NCBI GenBank assembly: GCA_963978895.1
Contig: OZ022247.1
Coordinates: 21,879,329-21,943,328, forward strand
DNA from: Erpobdella octoculata
Taxonomy: Eukaryota; Annelida; Clitellata; Hirudinida; Erpobdellidae
Direction: 5' to 3'
DNA: 64,000 nt
The notes beneath the pieces were generated by a model, which worked only from the letters and a program-made list of their open reading frames with translations, searched no databases and was not told where the DNA came from. Shown in pieces: positions 54,580 through 64,000 of the stretch. Every line of letters starts with the position of its first letter. Position 1 is the stretch's first letter. The position numbers and the translations under genes are program-made.

Positions 54580-55184
54580 GAATAATTGGAAAGAGGTAAA
54601 GAAAAAAAAGGACTTAAACAAAGAAAGTGATGACTTTCCAACTTCCGGATAATCTCCTACTTGCATAGAAACGTTAACTTACTTTTAACTGTTACTTTTT
54701 TTTTATCTTTGTCAGCCAATATAGCTCGTATGCTGAGAGAGTATATGCTTGAACCTAAACGGAATAAGAAATTATTTAGAGATAAAAACAAAGTATATTA
54801 AACTACAAAAATAAGAAAAAAGTATATTGAAAGATAACACATAACGAGAAGGTGGAAAATAAGGAAAAGACAGAGAGAAGAAAGAGAGAAAGAAAAAGAA
54901 AGAATTAATGAGTGATTGAAAAAAAGAGAGAGAAACTAGTTAAAGGGAAGGACAGCTTAGAAGTAGAGAGAGAGGGAGAGAGAGAGCCACAGATGGGTGC
55001 GACAGGTCGCCATATTTTTTCTTCACGTTCGCATTTCTCGTTTCATCCCCCCCCCCACGAGAGAGAGACAATCGACAACTTTGTTGTCAGCCGAAAGATG
55101 ACATCGATCGCCTCTGTCGCTGTGATTTGTCCGTTCGCTTGTCCGCCATTATTTCTACGAATGTTTGCTTGTGTCACTAGATGG

Positions 55185-55300
55185 CGGGGTGATGATGATG
55201 ATGATGATGATGATGACGGAGATGATGATGATGATGACGATGACGGAGATGATGATGGTGATGGTGGTGGTGGTGATGATGATTATGATGATGTTACTGG
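55185..55300. repeat. (GAT)n array
   Basis: GAT repeats with GAC and GGT variants, giving artefactual poly-Asp frames. Confidence 0.92.
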
Positions 55301-55817
55301 TGGTGTTACTGGTAATAAGATGTCGCAAATCAAATAATTAGAAATGATTTTCTGTATTTTTTCATCCTCCTTTGTCCAGACTTTCTTCTTGTCTCGTCTT
55401 GGTACGAGAGCTTGAAAACGAGACAAGATAAAAAGTACCGAGCATAAATAATAAATAATTAAATAACGCCAGCGTATTTCTCCTTTGATTTTAATATTTT
55501 ATACAAAAATGGTTCAGCGATGTTCAGAGAAGATGTGCTGTTCTCCGTGTTGTTGGAGTTTCAGACGTGTCATGACTCAAGAGCAGTAACCACTAGTAAC
55601 CAGTACCAAGTTCTGCTCTCTTTCTTCCAGTACTCGGCCAATAAGACGTACTGGAAATTAATCTCAGGGACTTTCCACGCTGCAGAGTCAGACGACCTCC
55701 CTGGAGGAACAAAAAACGCTCGTCCTCCAGCTGAACTTTAACTTTATTGATTTTTTCATTCTCTTATCAGTCACGTGGTGTATATACATATAACAACTCG
55801 CATTAACATATGGCCAA

Positions 55818-55839
55818 CATCATCATCATCATCACCATC

Positions 55840-55906
<67 letters not shown>

Positions 55907-55920
55907 CCACCACCACCACC

Positions 55921-56004
<84 letters not shown>
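55818..56004. repeat. Compound (ATC)n(CAC)n(ATC)n array
   Basis: A central CAC block of about 10 copies (about 55906-55935) is flanked by nearly equal ATC blocks. All six frames are open, so the ORFs called on both strands are artefacts. Confidence 0.95.
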
Positions 56005-56115
56005 GAAGCCATCATCAGCAACATCATTAACAAGAAGACATCTAAACTTGAATCTCTTCCTAAACCCAGCCACTCTATACATCATTACTTGTAAATATTG
56101 CTCCTAAAGCACACA

Positions 56116-56276
<161 letters not shown>

Positions 56277-56604
56277 GATTCTCCTGTCCATATAATAACT
56301 GCAGCATAGACCCCACCTAGATATATATATGTGTGTATGTATATGTATATAAGTATATAGCTATGTATGTGCACATATATATGTGTGCCAGCTGATCTGC
56401 TAGGAAAGTTTTGGTCGTCGATGATAGCGTGCGCTGCCGGACGAAGTTAACTAAGCGAGCGATTCCAGTAACTGATTTGTGTGCTTTAAATAATTAAATA
56501 TATTATAATACAGTTACGCTTGAAACGAAGAATAGCTACATATTGTAGAATGATAACTTTGAGTCATGTTCTCAAATCTCAATAAGAGTATGATTAATAG
56601 TGTA

Positions 56605-56605
<1 letters not shown>

Positions 56606-56642
<37 letters not shown>
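56606..56642. repeat. Short (AAT)n run
   Basis: About 12 AAT copies, in the orientation opposite to the long ATT array 130 bp to the right. Confidence 0.9.
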
Positions 56643-56645
<3 letters not shown>

Positions 56646-56768
56646 CGTTTTGATGGAAAGTTACAACAACTACAACATGAGAAAACTTGCATGAGAAAAG
56701 CAGCTGAAGTGAGTTATGATTCTCAATTATTTATGGATATAATATTTAAAAAATCTCAAAAATGAATA

Positions 56769-57050
<282 letters not shown>

Positions 57051-57309
57051 AAATATTCTAATGCTTTTCGTAATGTATTTATAAATAATTTTAAGTACGG
57101 ATATCATGAACTCATATTCCTCCTTCTACCGCTCTTATAGCTGATGACGTAATCGTTCTGTTCGTTTGGCGATGGTAGGTGTTGTTGCTTGTGCAATGTG
57201 TTATTAACGCATTCGTTGTCACGTCAAATGTGTCAACCTTGGCCGTGTCACCACCAGCCAGTGCTGATGGATATGATGGTGACGTTGACGGTATTGCTGG
57301 TAGTGATGT

Positions 57310-57340
57310 TGATTACTGATGATGATGATAATGATGGTGT

Positions 57341-57372
<32 letters not shown>

Positions 57373-57415
57373 ATGAGGATGGTGATGATGATGATGATGA
57401 TGATGATGTTAGTGT
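57310..57415. repeat. (GAT)n array
   Basis: GAT repeats with GGT and TAT variants, giving a poly-Asp frame. Confidence 0.9.
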
Positions 57416-57476
57416 TATTGGTGGTTGTTATTTGAATTTCTTATTCCTCTAGATACACTAAGACAGACACAGACAT

Positions 57477-57508
<32 letters not shown>

Positions 57509-57684
57509 GTTAAAGAAGAATGGACGGAGTGAGAGAGTGAGAAAAAAATAAAAACCAAAAAAAAACATCCGTCGGACAATGAGTAATCATAACTGAATAG
57601 AAAAAGTAAACAACTAACAACTAATTGGATTAGCCAAAGGTTAAAAGTCAGTTTGTATATTCCTACCTTATCTTTAAAGTTGAT

Positions 57685-57895
57685 GAAGTAGTTTGAAAGT
57701 ATTTTTGAATATTTGAAAGTATTTCTGAGTATTTGAAAGTGTTTCTGAATATTTGAAAGTATTTTTGAATATTTGAAAGTATTTCTGAGTATTTGAAAGT
57801 ATTTCTGAATATTTGAAAGTATTTCTGGTCATTTTAAAGTATTTCTGAATATTTGAAAGTATTTCTGAATATTTGAAAAGTATTTCTGGACATTC
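57685..57895. repeat. 20-bp minisatellite
   Basis: About ten copies of TATTTGAAAGTATTTCTGAA with single-base variants. Confidence 0.92.
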
Positions 57896-59300
57896 GACAA
57901 GGTCGGTGCATTTGACTTCTGAAGGTGCGCGTCAAGAACTTCAAAAACTTCTTCTGCTGCCAAACTTTTCCACCCGCTAATCATCCAGCTAACCAGCTAC
58001 ATAGCATCACTTCTACAGCCGAATATCCCGAAAATACGAACAGTAGCCACTTGGCGAACTTTTCCTAACCTCCCCCCACCCTCTCTCTGACTTTCCATCG
58101 GATTGGGAGGAAGGGATACAGAGAACAGAGCTACATGTTAATTGTAATTTAATATTCAACGTTAATCGTAAAAAAATAAATACTACATTTTCAGTTGTTT
58201 TTTAGATGATTTCGCGACGCACTGTCAATAGCCATTTGTACTATTGACAGTGCCAATAGATCTTTTTAACAATAATGGTTTGTGTGCGTGTTGTGCATGT
58301 GTGACTTTCATATCATTTCATTTACATTCTTAAGACATTAATAATAATAATGTTAATAATGATAATAATAACAATAAAATTGCCTGATATATCGTCTATA
58401 CATAATTTACAATAAAAAGAAATTGAGGATGAGATTTAGGGCCGTGCCATCGTCGGTCAATCGACCGTATGACCACTACGATATGGGAGATTCGTTATCG
58501 GCACTTCGATTGCCTCCCCCCCCAGTGTAATCTCTGCTACTCTACTCATTTGACCACCATGGTTGAGTTTGTCGTCGCTCAATGGAGTTGCTCCTATGTA
58601 AGAGTTTTGAGCCCAGGACCCCAGGGCGGGCAAGTAGAAGATTCGGCCCCCATTTTACCCCACCCGCCTTTATTAGATATGATGTAACACACGCACACAC
58701 ACACACACACAGTCACAATAACTTAGTAGTTTTTTACGCCCACAAACACGAATATGACCGAATTCCCAATTTGAGTTGATGAGTAATAATCCAGACCCCC
58801 CCCTATTTTTTTAGTCGGGCGAATAATCCTCGGTTATTAAAAGAATTCCTGAAATTAGTGGGGTGGATGGTTCCCCCCGGCTCCCCAGGTTGAGGGTACG
58901 TAGTGGCTGACTGGTGGAGACTTCTGTTAGGTAATTTCAATTCATTACTCTTCGCCGCTCGAAACAAATGGACAATGAAGACGAAAGACTTTTGACCGAG
59001 AGACGTGACCTATTGACCCGGGAGGTCAGCCGGGGTCCGCTGTGCGAGGAGAGATCCTTCTAAATTTTTTTTTTCGTCCTTTATGAATTTTTCAACGCAA
59101 TGATGGGCGTGCGTGTGAGCGTGTGTATTTGGAAAGTTATTACTGTTGGGTTCTGTGCGTGCGTGTGTGTGTATGTTTGTTTGTTTGTTTGTGTGTCTGT
59201 GTGAGTGCGTGAGTACGTGTGTCTGTGAGCGTGCGTGCCAATTTTAAAGATTACAATATCTACGAATCTGTTATGATTTATTTGTTGACCAGTAAAGATT
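57896..59300. other. Mostly unique non-coding DNA
   Basis: No gene found. Two GC-richer unique patches, 58440-58680 and 58955-59065, interrupt AT-rich sequence. Short CA and GT runs lie at 58690-58710 and 59160-59240. Confidence 0.45.
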
Positions 59301-59309
59301 ATGCGCTAC

Positions 59310-59400
59310 TTACATATACACACATACACACGCTTACATACACACATACACACGCTTACACACACATACACACGCTTACATACACACATACACACACTTC
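59310..59400. repeat. CA-rich tandem repeat
   Basis: Units of the type TACACACATACACACGCT repeated four or five times. Confidence 0.85.
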
Positions 59401-60164
59401 CAGGCGTAGGTCCTCCCCCCCCCCCCAACACACTCACACACACACATATGTACGCGTATACGCATAAACTTTAAAAGACGTCTCATATAGTAACTATCTA
59501 TCTAGCTGAATAATCATCTGTTTATGATACCCTGTGTCACGATTTTCTCGGGGGGTAATACAACCACACACACACACACACATACAAACAAACTCACATA
59601 CACACAAACAAACTCACATACATAACATGATGTAAACATACATTTACATACAAGTTTAAAAATTCTATGTCTTGTGAGGTTTTATGAGGAGGCTTACAAA
59701 ACATCACATAGACACACACAGAGACAAACTCACAGAAACCGTCGCAAGTGGGGTTGATGCGTATGTCAAAGTGTCAAAAAGTCTCCGTAACGAAATTGAT
59801 GTGTCACGGTAGATGGAACACACATGCTTAAGTTACTCACGTGCATAGCTCCTCAGATACGATACACATTAGGAAATAAAGAGATATATATATATGAGCA
59901 TACACACACATACATACATGAACATAATGCAACTACTTCCACGCAAACAAACAAATAAATACACACACACTCACATCATCGTCGTTATCATCGTCGTCGT
60001 CATCATCACCATCATCATCATTACCAACATCATCATCATCACCATCATCATAGGTACACAATCTCACCAGGAAACTTTAAAGTGGCACATTATAGCGACG
60101 GTCAGCTGAGATGGGTTGCGGTTTCAATTAAAAGTTCATATGGTCATGCTCTCTCTCTTTCTCT

Positions 60165-60169
60165 CACTC

Positions 60170-60246
<77 letters not shown>
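60165..60246. repeat. Compound (CT)n(AT)n microsatellite
   Basis: A CT run passes directly into an AT run. A separate (GA)n run is at 60452-60502. Confidence 0.93.
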
Positions 60247-60251
<5 letters not shown>

Positions 60252-60448
60252 ACGTATATAAATGTATATAAATTATAATCTGTCACATACACACACACAT
60301 ACTTACACAAACACATACAGGCATGTATATAAGTAAAAACGTAGCATATGAGAATATCGAATAATAACGAAACAAAGATAGACAGAATGAGCAGAATAAA
60401 GAAACAAAACTAACTAAAGAAAGAAAGAGTAACAGAGAGACACACACA

Positions 60449-60508
<60 letters not shown>

Positions 60509-61329
60509 AAAAGAAAGAAAGCTTAAGTCGGTCATGCAGGCCATCCTGATCCCGGCACACACGGGCTGGCGAGGCACCGGCGGTAATTCAATAACACGGA
60601 CATCCAACGACATTACAGTCAATTGGTCGTGCCGTGGGACTTCAACTGTGATGAGGCATTCTTGAGAGACTGCAAGCTCTTTTTACTTTTTGCACATCCT
60701 TTTTTTTTTTTTTTTTTTGGTTCTTTCTTTACCTGTAATGTAAACTTCAAATTCTTGTAAACCGAGAATCAGAGAAGTTTACTGCTGGTGATGTGAGATT
60801 ACAGTTTAGCTGGCATTACATTTAATCGCATCAGCGCTAAAATATCATAAAAATTCTTCAGTAATATAACTTATAATTTACACACAACTAACAAACTTTG
60901 ACTTTAAAAAGACGAGAAATCATGAAATAGAAAATTAAAAAAGAAAATCAGCTGTAAATGTAATTAACTGTAAATGTAATACAACTGTCTTTACTGTGCG
61001 CGTGTCGCAAGTCTTCGAACTTCGCGAATGTAAACTAACTCCATTTTCTCTATTACTATTTCTCTCTTTTTCTTCTTTCTGCCTCTCTTTTCCTTTCCAC
61101 TCATTCCAAGGATAACCCTCTACTGTAAGAAAAAGTGACAGTCATTTCTTATCAGCGTGTCCCTTATCTGATTCACATGATCAAACCCATCTGGGACTCT
61201 GCCGAAAGCTTAAAGGGCACTGTCGTACAAACAAAATGCGATTCTCGTTCAGGCTTTCCGGGCTCAAACTTCAATAAACATCTCAAGCGCCACAGTGCGT
61301 AGCCATTGATGAGACAATCTCAGTCGACT

Positions 61330-62100
61330 AATTAATGACGGGGCATAAACTTACTTAAACTAGGCCTCCGGGGACGGGCGACCCGGAGATCGTGCAATCC
61401 GTGACGCGCCCTGTGACTGATCTGCGTTAATATCTTCGGCGTGTCCCATCGGGAGGGGTCTATGGGGACTTCCCACCGGGGGTTTCTTGGCTCGTATTTT
61501 CTCCCGATGGAACGGCGCTTAATTTTAGCGACAAAGCTATGTTTGTGCTTTTGCGTATGTGTTTATAATTGTTTATTTACTTTTAAGCATGCATGCGTGT
61601 ATGTGTCTGTGTCACTGTGTGTGTGTAAGTTTGATTTGCCAAATTATACTTCCAATCGTTTTGGGAAATTTAATTAAAAATAAGCAACATTATTAAAACA
61701 TCATAATTAGTTGCAATATATGTAATATATATATATATATATATTATTTATTTATAGTTTTCAATTATTACCCAACTCGACCCATCAGGCATCACTATCC
61801 AGATCGGTGGCTCTTTGACGACCCATGGCCAATCACAGAAGAAGCCATCTTACGTGCCACGAGCCCCCGGCAGTGATTGGCTCGGGGACCCGGCGGTCTC
61901 CAGGCCGACAAATTAGGTCCAGATGTGACCCATCGACGGACATGCCGGCCCCGCTAATTAATCGCTCACCGATGCACACTTACTCGCCTTCTCTCCCGGG
62001 GAAAGACGGCGCGTATGAATGCTCGAAGAGGCTGAACGGAGAGGGGGTGAATGGGCTAGCGCAGGTGGGACGAAGCGGGGATGTGTAGGGGGGGGTCGAA
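61330..62100. promoter_or_regulatory. GC-richer unique islands, candidate regulatory DNA
   Basis: Two non-repetitive, GC-richer patches (about 61340-61520 and 61780-62100) stand out in an AT-rich, repeat-filled region. The second contains GCCAATCAC at 61828 and its inverse GTGATTGGC at 61873 (CCAAT-box type), and CTAATTAATCG, a homeodomain-type core. The ORF through it (61825-62088) shows no recognisable domain. Function is inferred from composition and motifs only. Confidence 0.35.
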
Positions 62101-62399
62101 GACTTGAGGACTTCTTGTGTGGCTTGATTGCGTGGGCGGTTGATGAGTAATGATGTTAGCATCTCTCTATTTTAACGTGCGTAAGAGGTAGAGAGTGCGA
62201 CCGTTTGAGGTTTAATGAAGAAGCCGACATTATTGGCTGGTCTGTTAAGAGATGAGAAAGTAGTCAAAGCGTAGTCACTTAAATTGTTTTCGAGTGTGTG
62301 CGTCCTCATGTCTGTGTCTGTGTGTGTGTGTGTGTCTGCTGTATCTCATTTTGTCCTGTCTTCAGCTTTTCTCATTAAACCAACCTGTCTCTCTCTTTC

Positions 62400-62560
62400 T
62401 ATTTGTCTGTCTGTCTCTTCTTTCTTCCATTCTTTCTCTTTGTGTGTCTGTTTGTCTGTCTGTCTGTCTCTTCTTTCTTCCATTCTTTCTCTTTGTCTGT
62501 CTGTTTGTCTGTCTGTCTGTCTCTTCTTTCTTCCATTCTTTCTCGTTTTTTTTCTGCAAC
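62400..62560. repeat. Pyrimidine-rich tandem repeat
   Basis: Three copies of a unit of about 57 bp containing TGTCTGTCTGTCTC and TTCTTTCTTCCATTC. Confidence 0.88.
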
Positions 62561-62837
62561 TTTACCTTTCTTTCAAATTTACCGTATGTTCATGCTTATA
62601 GAAGCAGTTCAGGGAACTTTCAAAGCTCATCTAACCATTTCTAGAATTGCACGTGAGGATCGGTGTCCGTGTGTACGTGAGGATGGGTGTACGCGCGTGT
62701 GAGTGTGAGTCACAGAAAGTCCGGCTCCGTGGCCCGTGATGGGTCGCAACTGTTCTTTGATCGTCTTTGACCAGCGGAGTATGTTTTTGCAATTAAAACT
62801 TGAAAGGGGTGTCTGCAGTGCTAACAACGAAAATATT

Positions 62838-62970
62838 CCTCTGTCTTTGTCCTTGTCTCTATTGCTATTACTTTCTCTCTGTATTTGTCCTTGTCTCTAT
62901 TGCTATTACTTTTTCTCTGTATTTGTCCTTGTCTCTATTGCTATTACTTTCTCTCTGTATTCGTTCCTAT
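62838..62970. repeat. 39-bp minisatellite
   Basis: Three and a half copies of a unit containing TTGTCCTTGTCTCTATTGC and TATTACTTT. Confidence 0.88.
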
Positions 62971-63199
62971 CACTCCAGCTCTCTGACTCTATCACACCGA
63001 TTTCTGTCTATCACTTTTCGTTTCTATACTTGCTTATATCATTCTAACTTTGTCTCTGTCCTACTCTCTATTCCAGTCTCCGTCATTGTCTATGTCACTC
63101 TTAATAACATATTTCTTTTTGTTTTTTTTATTCTCAACTGCACTCTATGTCGCCTTTCCTCACTCTCTGTCTCTCTCATTCCGCCTAAGCATGGAAGTT

Positions 63200-64000
63200 T
63201 GTCGTTCGGTTTTATTCGGGTACGGAAGTAATCGGAAATATTTTTCTTCCGAACGTTCGGTTTTAATCGGGTTCGGAAATAATTTCATTCCGAACTTTCA
63301 AAAACCGTTTCCGAAAGATCGAGGATATTCGGAAATTTTTCGGAACAGCCGAAAATTACTGAATTACTCTCTCAAAGTTTTAGGCATTTTGACCAGACTT
63401 GTACAAATTGATTTGTTTTTGAATTATCTATTCAAATATGTAAATTTTATTAAGATACATCAAGTTTGAATTTTGAAATTTTTTATGTAAAATCCGTGAA
63501 GAGTTAGCAACGGAGTAGCCTACCGAGTATTTACATTGTAAATAGAGACATAACCGATTTAACCGCAATAGTTTTTACCATATAACTCCGTTAATAATAG
63601 AGGGATTTAGTTGAAAATAGTACAGATCGTTTTGTTTTTTAATTTTCTATTAAAAATGTTGAAAAAAATAAAATGCTTCAACTGTGAATTTTCCATATAT
63701 AATGCAGGCAAAGTTAGCTACCATTGCAAACTTCAGCGACGTACAAAAAAAACTATATGTATTGACGTTTTTCCATTATTGCTAACAGAAGAAAAAGGAA
63801 AGATATGATATAATTATAATATTTCATTGATCTAAAATGATGATCAGTGAAATTAATTGTTTAATTTTTTTACGGAATTCCGAAAAAACCCGACATTTAC
63901 GAAAAATAATTCCGAACGTTCGGTTTTTTTCGGGGTCGGAAATAATTTTATTCCGAACTTCCGACAACCGATAAAAACCGAAAAAAACCGACTTTTCGGT
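63200..64000. repeat. Repeated TTCGG-rich units around a 0.55-kb core, class unknown
   Basis: Units containing TTCCGAACGTTCGGTTTT occur at 63247 and 63910, each followed by TCGGAAATAATTT and ATTCCGAACTT. A partial unit lies at about 63203. The right copy reaches the window edge. Each holds the 12-bp palindrome CCGAACGTTCGG. This may be an element cut by the window end; no transposase motif is convincing. Confidence 0.5.

Noticed and set aside
55520..55741. Possible terminal exon after a pyrimidine tract (frame YSANKTYWKLISGTF)
   Set aside because: No matching upstream exon or family; the open stretch is short and could be chance.
63611..63808. Cys-containing ORF resembling a BED-type zinc finger of hAT transposases
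   Set aside because: The Cys/His spacing does not fit, and no transposase core follows.

Overview
The window is animal nuclear DNA: AT-rich, with short exons split by GT-AG introns, tetranucleotide and dinucleotide arrays, and remnants of hAT-type, SINE and LTR elements. Protein similarity (by recall, no search run) fits an invertebrate bilaterian, perhaps a lophotrochozoan. I cannot name the species.

The left 42 kb is gene-rich. On the minus strand, 912-6424 is a 12-exon importin alpha of the KPNA1/5/6 clade (548 aa). Also on the minus strand, 9593-13860 is a 7-exon gene for a 484-aa type I membrane protein that I do not recognise. It has a signal peptide, a ten-cysteine ectodomain, one membrane span and a tail with two PPPY motifs. 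Divergent from it, 15705-36113 on the plus strand is an adenylate kinase 9 (AK9) gene. I could join 42 exons in phase (2,819 codons), but its first exon was not found. AK9 has four P-loops; the first two carry arginine where the catalytic lysine is expected. Tail-to-tail with it, 38615-42369 on the minus strand is a 10-exon gene for an unrecognised 526-aa Ser/Tyr-rich protein with a repeated SYHGPR motif.

The right part (42.4-64 kb) is mostly non-coding. A weakly supported plus-strand gene may span 43940-53072. Its putative intron holds a compact LTR retroelement (48562-50519) with near-identical 192-bp LTRs, a tRNA-Leu-type primer binding site, a polypurine tract and no pol. It encodes a SAP-domain protein followed by a second acidic ORF in the +1 frame. 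Beyond 53 kb there are long microsatellites, including (ATC)n/(CAC)n, (AT)n and (ATT)n, separated by GC-richer unique islands that could be regulatory.

Seven short non-autonomous hAT-like elements with different terminal repeats are scattered through the window, most with 8-bp target duplications. There is also a 719-bp element with perfect 53-bp inverted ends, and a tRNA-derived SINE nested in an older repeat.
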